Source of the DNA: Fluoribacter gormanii
GTDB lineage: Bacteria > Pseudomonadota > Gammaproteobacteria > Legionellales > Legionellaceae
Direction of reading: 5' to 3'
Length of the DNA stretch: 64,000 bases
Assembly (NCBI RefSeq): GCF_900156395.1
Contig: NZ_FTNL01000008.1
Span: 24,061 to 88,060, forward strand
The notes below the pieces were generated by a model. It was not told the origin of the DNA, made no database searches, and saw nothing but the letters and a program-made list of their open reading frames with translations. The position numbers were made by a program, and so were the translations under genes. How positions within the stretch are numbered: position 1 is the first letter of the stretch; each line of letters starts with the position of its first letter. This document shows, one piece after another, positions 44,417-52,984 of the stretch.

Positions 44417-45163
44417 CTAAGCCCCCATGTATTGACCACCATTAATATCCAGGTTAGATCCGGTAATAAAACCTGCTTCTTCGCCTACTAAAAAGGAAAC
44501 TGCATTGGCTATTTCTTCTGGTTTACCAAGTCGTCCAACAGGAATACTGTTCGTGATTTTATCCAGAACTTCTCTTTTCAAAGTAGTTATCATCGATGTT
44601 TCAATATAACCAGGTGAAATGGTATTAACGGTGATCCCTTTATTTGCAACTTCCAAGGCCAAGCTCTTTGCAAAGCCAAATAAAGCAGATTTTGTCGCTG
44701 CATAATTGCATTGACCAAATTGACCTTTTCGGCCGTTAATTGATGAAATACAAACGATACGTCCATAATTTTTCTCAATCATAAAAGGTAGAACGTTACG
44801 TGTGATATTGAACGTACTTGTTAAGTTCGCATCAATTACTTGTTGCCAATGGTGTGGCTCCATTTTTTTTAGGTTGACATCGCATGTAGCTCCGGCGTTA
44901 TTGATTAAGATATCAATACGACCAAAACGCTCCATAATCGAATTAGCGAGGGCTTCACAATCAGAAAAATTCACGAGATTTGCAAAGAGAATTTCGATAT
45001 CATAACCTGACTTTTTTTGTAGGGTTTGCCACTGCAAGACTTCATCATGTTTACCGTTTTTAAAATAACATGCAATTACTTTATAATTCGTTGCGAGACG
45101 CCTGCAAATTGCAGTACCTATTCCTCCGGTTCCCCCCGTAACAACTGCTATCTTTCTCTCCAT
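44417..45163 (-). CDS. phaB: Acetoacetyl-CoA reductase, PhaB/PhbB-type SDR
   Basis: The 248-residue short-chain dehydrogenase starts at ATG 45163, which follows AGGAGAATC; the frame also has ATG 45184, which contains the ribosome site and is unlikely. It has the cofactor loop VVTGGTGGIGTAI, NNAG (INNAGATCDV), and the catalytic Ser-Tyr-Lys set (SSINGRKG, NYAATKSA). The C-terminal GGQYMGA is the usual end of PHB reductases. NADPH-dependent reduction of acetoacetyl-CoA to (R)-3-hydroxybutyryl-CoA is the likely reaction, though FabG-type activity cannot be excluded. The PHA depolymerase is nearby. Confidence 0.88.
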   Translation of the reverse strand: MERKIAVVTGGTGGIGTAICRRLATNYKVIACYFKNGKHDEVLQWQTLQKKSGYDIEILFANLVNFSDCEALANSIMERFGRIDILINNAGATCDVNLKKMEPHHWQQVIDANLTSTFNITRNVLPFMIEKNYGRIVCISSINGRKGQFGQCNYAATKSALFGFAKSLALEVANKGITVNTISPGYIETSMITTLKREVLDKITNSIPVGRLGKPEEIANAVSFLVGEEAGFITGSNLDINGGQYMGA

Positions 45164-45414
45164 GCATGATTCTCCTGGTGGCATTGGATATTACCTGTTT
45201 TTAATGCTAGATTAAGTGGGTTCGATATTATTCAAAATTTTATCGTACGATGACTAGTTAGCCTTTACCTTGGATGAAGCTGGGGTAAACCCTAAATTAG
45301 AGAAATAAAAGTAGAGAGGTCGTTCAAATCACTTTGATGAGTCATTTTGTAATGAAGAAACTTTCCTGAATTATTTTGACCTTTCAATTTAGTATTATGA
45401 GCAAGGAAGTGAAT

Positions 45415-46056
45415 ATGGATTTTGCTAATGCAGCTGTTTTTGTAGTGGATGATGATCCAGAGATTTGTCAGTCATTTCGTTGGTTATTTGAGTCTGTGAA
45501 TATTCCAGTGCACACTTATGATAATGCCAAATCGTTTCTTGATAGTTATGACAACATGCAAAAAGGATGTTTGATTATCGATGTGCGGATGCCGCTTATG
45601 AGTGGCCTGGAATTGCTGGAGCATCTTAATGTATCAAGGAATCCGCTTTCGATAATCATGATCACTGGCTATGGTGATATTCCAATGGCTGTACGAGCGA
45701 TGAAAGCTGGAGCTACAGATTTTATTCTTAAGCCGGTCAATCACCAGCATTTACTAGAAATTACTCAAAAATGCCTCAAAAAAACGCACTCTCATTCGTT
45801 CCAACCTCAATCTGATTTTTATGAGCGCCTTGAGCGTTTGACCAAACGTGAGCGTCAGGTTATGAATTTGGTTATTGAAGGAAAATTAAATAAACAAATA
45901 GCTCATATGCTTGATATATCCATATCCACAGTAGAAGTTCACCGCGCGAATGTTATGCGGAAAATGGCAACCAAGACTCTAGCCGAACTCATAAAAATAA
46001 ATCTGCTGCATACACTGGCTGCAGAGAGCGCCAGCTCTTTAGTCGAAACTTTATGA
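45415..46056 (+). CDS. FixJ/TtrR-type response regulator
   Basis: The 213-residue regulator has a receiver domain with VDDDPEI, phosphoacceptor Asp56 (IIDVRMP) and switch Lys in ILKPVNH. The LuxR-type output helix-turn-helix is LTKRERQVMNLVIEGKLNKQIA, VEVHRANVMRKM. I choose ATG 45415, preceded by AAGGAAG; upstream starts at 45376 and 45397 lack such a site. No histidine kinase is adjacent, so the partner is elsewhere. The divergent neighbour is the PhaB-type gene, which may be a target. Confidence 0.9.
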   Translation: MDFANAAVFVVDDDPEICQSFRWLFESVNIPVHTYDNAKSFLDSYDNMQKGCLIIDVRMPLMSGLELLEHLNVSRNPLSIIMITGYGDIPMAVRAMKAGATDFILKPVNHQHLLEITQKCLKKTHSHSFQPQSDFYERLERLTKRERQVMNLVIEGKLNKQIAHMLDISISTVEVHRANVMRKMATKTLAELIKINLLHTLAAESASSLVETL

Positions 46057-46214
46057 TTAGGCACAGTACTTATCCTATGTTTCATGAAAAAAAATACCTC
46101 AGATCGTTTAATGGATACCATGGAGAAAGGATGGTAAATCTCCATAATGATAAAATAGTTTCTATTTGGGTAAAAAGTGATATTATTTGTTTCTTTTAAT
46201 ATCAGGAATAAATT

Positions 46215-46745
46215 ATGGCAAAATTTCCACATAAAACGCCCTTTGAGCTTGGTCAATATTTTAGGCAACAAGACTTGTCTCAATTAATCAAAATTAACCG
46301 AGAGTATGGTCCACATTTTGTTTGGCTTGAAGAGAGACTTGACCACCATAATGAGTCATTAAAGGTTGCTGACGAACGTTTAGCTCAGCTTTTAGAGAGT
46401 AAACGAGTCCATGAGCTAACGTATGAAACTGTCTTAGATGAGGAGGCAGGATTTCAACAAACTCTTGGGGGAGTGCTTGCTGATACGAATCAAACGGATC
46501 GATACCTTGGAAGGCAAGCGGCAGGTTATTCTCCCATGACCGCTTATGAACTTAAATCACAGTATTTATGCACTGAGATTTTACGTGCTTCTGAACGAGT
46601 TAGTAGTCTGAATGATGGTATTGAGGATTTGAAGCAAAAGAAAACAGCTGCTGTTTGTGAACTAAGAATTTTAAATCAGGTTATTGAAGAAAAGCAACGC
46701 GCTTTAGAAGTAGAACAGATAAATAAAGTCAGACCATCATGGTGA
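46215..46745 (+). CDS. Coiled-coil hypothetical protein
   Basis: The 176-residue protein is rich in charged residues. It has heptad-like coiled-coil segments at about residues 40-75 and 120-170. There is no signal peptide and no known domain. A central Gly-rich patch (QTLGGVLADTNQTDRYLGRQAAGY) may be a hinge. Ribosome site AGGAATAAATT. It is a typical size and composition for a small Legionella effector or structural protein, but no direct clue decides this. Confidence 0.6.
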   Translation: MAKFPHKTPFELGQYFRQQDLSQLIKINREYGPHFVWLEERLDHHNESLKVADERLAQLLESKRVHELTYETVLDEEAGFQQTLGGVLADTNQTDRYLGRQAAGYSPMTAYELKSQYLCTEILRASERVSSLNDGIEDLKQKKTAAVCELRILNQVIEEKQRALEVEQINKVRPSW

Positions 46746-46780
46746 AGCAGTAAGCCGCAGCTTTATGGATGTATATCAAA

Positions 46781-46813
46781 GAGACAAAGTATTTTAATTA
46801 AATACTTTGTCTC
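46781..46813. terminator. Strong bidirectional terminator hairpin
   Basis: GAGACAAAGTATTT (46781-46794) and AAATACTTTGTCTC (46800-46813) form a perfect 14-bp stem with a 5-nt loop, then AAATTTC. It separates the coiled-coil gene from the efflux operon, which ends at 46859 from the other side. Confidence 0.85.
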
Positions 46814-46858
46814 AAATTTCTCCATGTGAAATTTTTGAAATAAAGAAGAATTGCTACT

Positions 46859-47743
46859 CTAAATATCTTCAGTATAAATAAAATTGTTCTTTGCCTTATT
46901 CATTAAGATTTTAAATTGTTGTAAATGGTTCTCAGTTGTTGTTGAAGAGTGTAAAACAAATTCAGAAACGCATAATGCAAATAAAAGCCTGCGTATATCC
47001 CAGATTGTTTCCTGAAAGATGTCGACTCTTGATTTGGTTTCTTGGCTGATTTTAACTTCCAGTTTTAAGTTTTCAGAACTAATCGCAATGGGCGCACAAT
47101 TTTTGATTACCTCACTACGTAATTTTTCAACAAAAAGAAATGTATTTATTTTATGCTCTCGACAGGTGACTATTTGTTGCATCATATCGTTAAAAAAATT
47201 GTAAACCATCATTTGATGGAATAAATAAAGTTTTTGGGAGTAACGATAAGCTTGAAATAAAAAATAATCGCCAACTAAAACAATAAAGATACCAATTAAA
47301 GTACACGTACCGCGATTCAGTACCATTTCAAATGGTCCCTCAGGTGAGTTTGCATCAGTGGTCTGCGCTAATAGTAAAAAAACCACAAGCGTAATAAAAA
47401 ACACACTGATGTCGTAGCGTTTTGTATTTAATGATGAAACGGCGAGTCCGATGATACTGATAATAAATACGACGGGAATCAATCGATAATTCAACTGCAT
47501 GAGGTAAATTAGAGGAATCAAAATCAACAAGGCAGCAAAAGTTCCTCCAACGCGATGAATTGCCCTTCTGATAATAAAACCTGGCTCAATTCCTGCGCTG
47601 GTGACGATTACTGTGAGTAAGACCCACCATTTATGAGGAATAGTAGTAAATAAATAAATCCACATGGCGACCATAAACATGATTGCCAATTGCGTAAATC
47701 GCGCATAATCAAGTTTTTTTTTCAGTTTTGCCGCAGAAAGCAT
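46859..47743 (-). CDS. FUSC-type efflux pump, C-terminal half
   Basis: The 294-residue protein has six hydrophobic segments in the first half (FTQLAIMFMVAMWIYLF, WWVLLTVIVTSAGIEPGFI with the FUSC-typical RRAIHRVGGT) and a cytoplasmic C-terminal part of about 110 residues. FUSC/AaeB pumps are usually a single polypeptide of about 650 residues. Here the two membrane halves are separate genes that overlap by 22 bp. It is the last gene of an efflux operon. The substrate may be aromatic acids or fusaric-acid-like compounds. Confidence 0.8.
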   Translation of the reverse strand: MLSAAKLKKKLDYARFTQLAIMFMVAMWIYLFTTIPHKWWVLLTVIVTSAGIEPGFIIRRAIHRVGGTFAALLILIPLIYLMQLNYRLIPVVFIISIIGLAVSSLNTKRYDISVFFITLVVFLLLAQTTDANSPEGPFEMVLNRGTCTLIGIFIVLVGDYFLFQAYRYSQKLYLFHQMMVYNFFNDMMQQIVTCREHKINTFLFVEKLRSEVIKNCAPIAISSENLKLEVKISQETKSRVDIFQETIWDIRRLLFALCVSEFVLHSSTTTENHLQQFKILMNKAKNNFIYTEDI

Positions 47744-48654
47744 AATTTATTCCAATGGATAAACGCTTGTTGTAAACAACGTGAAATATGATGCTGTAAT
47801 TTTGTTTGTGGTTCTATTGGAAGCGAGGGTGCTCCACAAGGTGTATACGTTCTCATATTATGTCTAAGCGAAAAGAGATCGTTTTTTACACCGTACCAAA
47901 ATACCTCATTTTTTGTTTCATAATATAAATTGTCTAATGCGTGTTGGATATTTCGTATGTTTACTCCTATACGATAAGTTTGCATTATATATTTTTTGGG
48001 AAGTAGTCGACGATAATTTCGGACCATTCCCAAATGGAGAATTTCCTCTCCTATCGGGCTTTTATTATTTTGGTTTATAGCGGAATCAATATCTTCCTCG
48101 AGGTATTGAATGAATTTTTGCAGGGCTCGGTTCCATACGATCAAATACATATTGGGAAAAATTCTCAAGCTAATCAATGCAAAGGTCATCGATAATACAG
48201 TTGATGAAATAAAACCATATGCGATTTCAAGGTTGGCTGGTGGTTCAGTGCTTAAAACAACAGCCCCGGTAGCTATAAGTAACATGGTTAAATTTTTTAA
48301 AGCATAGAAATATTTTAAAACGTAAAAATAGGTTACCCCTAAGACAAATAGTGAAAAAAAGAAAAAAACACCACGAAAGGGATAGACAAGATAATACGAT
48401 ACGCTGATGAGAATGACTGCCGCCGTGATAAAAATCAATAAGTGTTCTTTTTCTTTAAAAGTCGAAAGTACAGGTGACTCATAAAGAGCAACCAAAAAAA
48501 AGGGGGAGAAAAAAGCAAGGAAACTGACTGGCTGAAACAACCAATACACATAAACTTCTACAGTCGCAACAAAGAGACATTTATAAAGAGTAATACGTTG
48601 TAATGCATAGGGATCCACTTCATCAAGCCATTGCTTAAACTTTGATATAGACAT
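47722..48654 (-). CDS. FUSC-type efflux pump, N-terminal half
   Basis: The 310-residue protein starts at ATG 48654 (MSISKFKQW). The open frame to 48753 would overlap the membrane-fusion gene by over 100 bp. It has about five to six hydrophobic segments (YVYWLFQPVSFLAFFSPFFLVALY, LIFITAAVILISVSYYLVYP, GVFFFFSLFVLGVTYFYVL) followed by a soluble domain with LPKKYIMQTYRIGVNIRNIQ. This is the FUSC N-terminal layout. It probably pairs with the protein encoded immediately downstream to make one pump. It overlaps the membrane-fusion gene by 20 bp. Confidence 0.78.
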   Translation of the reverse strand: MSISKFKQWLDEVDPYALQRITLYKCLFVATVEVYVYWLFQPVSFLAFFSPFFLVALYESPVLSTFKEKEHLLIFITAAVILISVSYYLVYPFRGVFFFFSLFVLGVTYFYVLKYFYALKNLTMLLIATGAVVLSTEPPANLEIAYGFISSTVLSMTFALISLRIFPNMYLIVWNRALQKFIQYLEEDIDSAINQNNKSPIGEEILHLGMVRNYRRLLPKKYIMQTYRIGVNIRNIQHALDNLYYETKNEVFWYGVKNDLFSLRHNMRTYTPCGAPSLPIEPQTKLQHHISRCLQQAFIHWNKLCFLRQN

Positions 48655-49663
48655 AAGCACTTGTTCCAAGACGGAGTGGGTAATGAGGATCAGGATCTGT
48701 GATCCGAATAATGACCGGGAGTCTTTGAGGTAATAAAATCCATTGATTTTCATTGATAACGTTTTGTAACTGAGTACGATTATCTACCAATTGTCGATTA
48801 GCCGCCCAATAATCCGAATCAATTACGCCATGAAACATTTTTCTTCCCAGATACATTCTGGGAAATACCAATACTTTTGCACCCTTACGCACTTGCCCCA
48901 AATCCGTTTCATTAAAGTTTGCTTGAATGTAAATATTATTAGTATCCACCAAGGAGAATAGGGGTTGATTAATATTTACGGGTGTTCCAACACTAAAAAA
49001 TAAATTTTGGATAATTCCATTGGTTTGTGCATAAACCTCTGTTTGTTCCAAATTTACCTTGGCATTTTTTAATCGTGCATGCAGGGATTTAATTTCATTT
49101 TCTTGTGCTTTTATTTGATGTTGATCGATTTCCAATTGTTTTAAAGCTGCATCCCACTTATCTTTAGCAGCTTTTGATTCTTGTTGTGAATTTTGTAAGG
49201 TGATGAGGGATACCGATTTTAATAAATAACCTCTATGGTATTTTTGATCATCCTGCTTGAGTTTGATGTAATTTTTTTGCTCGTTTTCACTGAGTTTGAG
49301 ATCGCGTTCATAAGTAGTTTTTAATGCGGCTAATTTTGCCTCAGCACTGGCTAGATCGGCACTAAGTTGTTCCACCATATATATATAAGGTTTTTGAAAT
49401 ACAGTAAAAAGTTTTTGACCTTTTTTAACCACATCACCATTTTGTACATAAAGATTTGTAATATAGCCATTCGCAAGCGCTGCAACTGGACGTACGTTAT
49501 TGACGACAAATGCGTTATCAGTGAAAGGAAATAAAAAAGAAAAAATATAAATAATGGTAGTTGAAATACCAATAAAAATGATGACATTGGTGATGGTGAT
49601 CCAATGTTTTAGCCGAGCAAATCCATTTTTAATACGTTCACGATATCTGACTAATTTTATCAT
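48635..49663 (-). CDS. HlyD/EmrA-type membrane-fusion protein
   Basis: This 342-residue periplasmic adaptor has one N-terminal membrane helix (NVIIFIGISTTIIYIFSFLFP), a biotinyl-lipoyl-like domain (GYITNLYVQNGDVVKKGQKLF), a long coiled-coil hairpin (about residues 85-190) and a C-terminal barrel. It links the FUSC pump to the outer membrane protein encoded upstream. The start is ATG 49663; a TTG at 49672 is also open. Overlaps the pump gene by 20 bp. Confidence 0.9.
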   Translation of the reverse strand: MIKLVRYRERIKNGFARLKHWITITNVIIFIGISTTIIYIFSFLFPFTDNAFVVNNVRPVAALANGYITNLYVQNGDVVKKGQKLFTVFQKPYIYMVEQLSADLASAEAKLAALKTTYERDLKLSENEQKNYIKLKQDDQKYHRGYLLKSVSLITLQNSQQESKAAKDKWDAALKQLEIDQHQIKAQENEIKSLHARLKNAKVNLEQTEVYAQTNGIIQNLFFSVGTPVNINQPLFSLVDTNNIYIQANFNETDLGQVRKGAKVLVFPRMYLGRKMFHGVIDSDYWAANRQLVDNRTQLQNVINENQWILLPQRLPVIIRITDPDPHYPLRLGTSAYVYIKV

Positions 49664-49737
49664 AAAATCCAAGTTACCATTAAAAATATATATGTAGCTG
49701 GTATGCAGTAAAGCGCAACATGGAGATCTTTTTACCT

Positions 49738-49795
49738 GTCATTCCTTGCTGCTCTCGGGATGACGGGCCCTGTTCCTTGATCCCGGCTACAATTA
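49738..49795. repeat. Degenerate dispersed palindromic repeat
   Basis: The stretch GTCATTCCTTGCTGCTC then TCGGGATGACGGGCC resembles a decayed version of the ATTCCCGC/GCGGGAATGAC repeat of 1-240, with the ends TCATTCC and GGGATGAC still visible. It lies inside the efflux operon, between the channel and adaptor genes. Confidence 0.5.
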
Positions 49796-49805
49796 GTTCC
49801 AATAA

Positions 49806-51143
49806 TTATTTGTTGTAAGCATATCCACCCGCTAAGTCTTGATACAAAATAACCAATGTCATCGCGAGTTCTAACTTGGCCTGATTTGTTGACAGGGCCA
49901 AATTATCCAAATAGATTTTGCTTTGTAATAATTCTTTATAAGAAATTAATCCTGTTTTTAGCAATCCTTGCTGTAATTTGTATTTATGACGGTACTCATT
50001 TTCAGCATGTAAATAAGCTATAAATCGTTCATTCATACGCTTATTTGCAGAATAATCGCTATCAACTTCTTTTAAAATACGCCGTACTGTTTTATTAAAT
50101 TCAGCAATTTTTGCATTGTAGGAGCCTTTACGTGCTGCAATTTTTCCAAGGGAGCTGGGGGTAAGTGTCCAATTGACATATGCATCTGTTGTTTCTGCAA
50201 AATTACTGCTTGGCAAATTTACTTCGCCAAGAAAGGCATCTAACTGTAATCCCGGAAAAAAATCACTATAGGCAACATTAACTGCTGCTCGCGAGGCGTT
50301 CAATGCATATTGAGCCATTTTCAAATCTGGACGATTATTTAATACTGTAGCGGGTAAGTTGCCTGGTTTAAATTGTGAAAAGTCTATTTTGGCAAAATTA
50401 TTATTATTTTTAATCCGGCCAGGGTTTTCATTGATCAAATAACGAAGTGCATTCTCACTGGATACAATATTGTGCAAAACAGGTTTAATTTGAGCTGCAA
50501 TCAGCTGTTCATCAGATTGCAATTGAGCCAAATTAATTTCATTCTCTAAACCAATCTTGATTTCTCCTTTGCTCAATTCAATTAATGATTTTAAGTCGCC
50601 GTCTAATTGCTGCAATAATCTTAATTGTTCTAATTGTGCGATTAAGGTGAAATACGCTGACGTTACCTGGCCAATTAATGTCAGACGCATTGCTTCAATG
50701 GCTGCGAGACGATATTGGACATTATAGGTGGCCTCTTTTTGTTGGGTATAAAGTTTCATCATGTTCAGGAAATAGTAGGGCCACACCCCATAAAATGCAC
50801 TGGGTGCTCCAAGCGCGGGGTTCGTGGAGTAGCCCGCAAATATTTGTACGAAAGGAATCCAACTAAGCTTGATTTGCCGCAATTCGCCTTGTGCTTGTTG
50901 TAAGTTTCCAATGGCAATATGAATATCCATGTTATTGTTCAAGCCAGCCTCGATCAATTGATTCAATTCTACATCATGAAATTGTTGCCACCAAGCAATG
51001 TAAGGTAAATCATCTACAGGTTTATAATCCTTTGTAGTGGAGGGAAATTTTTTAGGTGGCGAAGAAATTTGCTGTTCAATATTTTTATTGCAGCTTAACA
51101 AACCTGCTACTAATGACATCAAGAACAGTATTTTCTTCAACAT
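49806..51143 (-). CDS. Outer membrane efflux lipoprotein (NodT/OprM-like)
   Basis: The 445-residue TolC-family protein has a lipoprotein signal (LVAGLLSC, Cys18) and two outer membrane efflux repeats (LGNLQQAQGELRQIKL, RPDLKMAQYALNASRAAV, and QGLLKTGLISYKELLQSKI). It forms the exit channel of the tripartite pump with the HlyD-like and FUSC proteins. It is the first gene of the operon. A 142-bp gap (49664-49805) separates it from the adaptor gene and holds a diverged palindromic repeat near 49740-49795. Confidence 0.9.
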   Translation of the reverse strand: MLKKILFLMSLVAGLLSCNKNIEQQISSPPKKFPSTTKDYKPVDDLPYIAWWQQFHDVELNQLIEAGLNNNMDIHIAIGNLQQAQGELRQIKLSWIPFVQIFAGYSTNPALGAPSAFYGVWPYYFLNMMKLYTQQKEATYNVQYRLAAIEAMRLTLIGQVTSAYFTLIAQLEQLRLLQQLDGDLKSLIELSKGEIKIGLENEINLAQLQSDEQLIAAQIKPVLHNIVSSENALRYLINENPGRIKNNNNFAKIDFSQFKPGNLPATVLNNRPDLKMAQYALNASRAAVNVAYSDFFPGLQLDAFLGEVNLPSSNFAETTDAYVNWTLTPSSLGKIAARKGSYNAKIAEFNKTVRRILKEVDSDYSANKRMNERFIAYLHAENEYRHKYKLQQGLLKTGLISYKELLQSKIYLDNLALSTNQAKLELAMTLVILYQDLAGGYAYNK

Positions 51144-51419
51144 GAATTGAGCATCGTATGAAATAGGAATATTTCTATCATTGTAATTTAATTGGTTTTA
51201 TATCGTTAGATATTATTCCTTATATTTCTTGAAATGTTTAAGTTTTGTCAACCATTGCGATTTAGTCTATATATTGACATGCAAAGGGGTTCTCTCTATA
51301 TTCTGTTTAATCCACGCAAGTTGAGGATTACATCTATTCTCGATTCCCTCCCGATTTGTAATGATTTATTCAACTTGTAGGGCGAGGGATACTTTAATTA
51401 CTTTTGTTAAGGTATCTCT

Positions 51420-52367
51420 ATGCTCAATGACTCTCAAATTTTAAGACGCAAACCTATTTCAATTAATCTGGATAGTTTTCCTGGAGGAGTAGCAGCGTGG
51501 GGCGCTTTACCTGCGGTTTTTGATTGCCATAATAACAAATTTGATCGTGGTGTTCATGTTCATGCAAGAATGACGGGCTCAGGCAAAAAAATAATTGACC
51601 AATCCTACCCTGAAGTAGAAATAATCTGGCAAGAAAAAAACATGATACTTACCGAGGCGTGTGCTTTAAGTTATACCATGAGTTCGATTTTTGATTTTGA
51701 TATCGTTAGTTTGAATTGCAGTCATTGTGGCACGGAACTTCTCGATGAGAATTTGGCCTCCGTTCTCCCTTCATTTGAACATTATTGTGCTTTCTGTGGT
51801 GGTTTAACCTTAACCAGTAAGCGCTGTGTAGCGAATCCGGTGATTCGATTCAAAGAGGTGCTTCATGATAAATTAGTAAAAAGACCATCAATAATGCCAC
51901 AACGAAAAATAATGTTAGATAACACACAATATCCAGGTGGATTTCAGATTTGGGGGTCTAATCCTTCAATTATTTGGACGGCAAAACGTTTGGAAGAAAG
52001 TGCAATTCATGTTCATGCTTATAATCGTGAAAAAAAAAGAGTTATTGATAACACGTATAGCGAAGTGTGGGTAAATGGGATTCTTCTGGATATTGAAATG
52101 GTGCGTATATTGCAAATACAAAAAGCAATTCCTGAACTTCGATTTTGTTTAACCAGCATCAACTGCCCTAGTTGTTCCCATGCCCATTTTGATAAGGAGC
52201 TCCTTGCAGTAGTGCCTCATCAACAACACCAATGTGAACAATGTGATGCAGTTTTTACTACACCAACGAGTGTTATTAGTAATCCATCAACAACCATTTT
52301 AAATCAATTAACGTGTTTCACAGGTAGGATATTAGAAAATGGATCAATTTGTAAAAACGATCTTTAA
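51420..52367 (+). CDS. Internally duplicated zinc-ribbon protein
   Basis: The 315-residue protein is made of two copies of one domain. Each starts with a Pro-Gly-Gly strand (FPGGVAAWGALP, YPGGFQIWGSNP), then has a HVHAR/HVHAY motif, an I(I/V)D(Q/N)(S/T)Y element, and a zinc ribbon (NCSHC...CAFC in copy 1, NCPSC...CEQC in copy 2). I do not recognise the family. The Nudix gene begins 29 bp before its end, so the two proteins are translationally coupled and likely act together. Ribosome site TAAGG. Confidence 0.65.
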   Translation: MLNDSQILRRKPISINLDSFPGGVAAWGALPAVFDCHNNKFDRGVHVHARMTGSGKKIIDQSYPEVEIIWQEKNMILTEACALSYTMSSIFDFDIVSLNCSHCGTELLDENLASVLPSFEHYCAFCGGLTLTSKRCVANPVIRFKEVLHDKLVKRPSIMPQRKIMLDNTQYPGGFQIWGSNPSIIWTAKRLEESAIHVHAYNREKKRVIDNTYSEVWVNGILLDIEMVRILQIQKAIPELRFCLTSINCPSCSHAHFDKELLAVVPHQQHQCEQCDAVFTTPTSVISNPSTTILNQLTCFTGRILENGSICKNDL

Positions 52368-52764
52368 AGCCGGCGCATTAATTTTTGATGCACAGCATCG
52401 AGTTTTGGCAGTACATAAACGGGGGAAACCACCAAATGAATACATCGTCCCAGGAGGTAAGATTGAGCCTGGAGAAACTGATGAGGAGGCATTAAGAAGA
52501 GAACTATTGGAAGAGTTAAACGTGAGGGTTCTATCGGTTACACCTTATGATGAATTTCAAGCAAAGGCCATTTATGAAGATGCATTATTAGTGATGCGCA
52601 CCTATTTTGTCGTTATTGAAAGAGCTCCTGTTCCAGGAAGTGAAATTGATCATTTTATATGGTTAGATGCTTATTTCGAGACGAGTGGATATCAATTTGC
52701 TTCAATTTTGGGGCAACAGATTTTGCCACGACTACTTGCTGAGGGGCATCTTGGTTTCACCTAA
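52339..52764 (+). CDS. Nudix hydrolase
   Basis: The 141-residue enzyme has a full Nudix box (GGKIEPGETDEEALRRELLEEL), with the Glu residues needed for Mg2+ binding. Nudix enzymes cleave nucleoside diphosphates linked to another moiety, such as oxidised nucleotides, NAD(H) or nucleotide sugars. The substrate here is unknown. Its start lies inside the end of the zinc-ribbon gene (29-bp overlap), so it is coupled to that protein. It ends well before a strong terminator hairpin (52956). Confidence 0.9.
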   Translation: MDQFVKTIFKAGALIFDAQHRVLAVHKRGKPPNEYIVPGGKIEPGETDEEALRRELLEELNVRVLSVTPYDEFQAKAIYEDALLVMRTYFVVIERAPVPGSEIDHFIWLDAYFETSGYQFASILGQQILPRLLAEGHLGFT

Positions 52765-52955
52765 AACCATTATTCACTCCAAGTTGAATCACTTAAATGC
52801 TCATCCATTGCTTTACCAGGAGCACATTCTTCTGGACAATAACCGTTATGCCGCTTTAGGTAAAAACTCTTATTAATAATCAAGAGCATTTTGTTTCTCG
52901 ATATTATCTAATCGCTCTGCTTAAGCTAGCCCATTTTGATTCTTAATTTTTAGTA

Positions 52956-52977
52956 GGTCGGGAAAACTTGCCCGACC
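52956..52977. terminator. Bidirectional terminator hairpin
   Basis: GGTCGGG and CCCGACC pair perfectly across AAAACTTG. It is 8 bp from the stop codon of the minus-strand HEPN-like gene and downstream of the Nudix gene, so it serves two convergent units. Confidence 0.75.
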
Positions 52978-52984
52978 AATATGG

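Noticed and set aside
45939..46283. A 114-residue minus-strand frame
   Set aside because: It overlaps the helix-turn-helix of the FixJ-type gene and the start of the coiled-coil gene.
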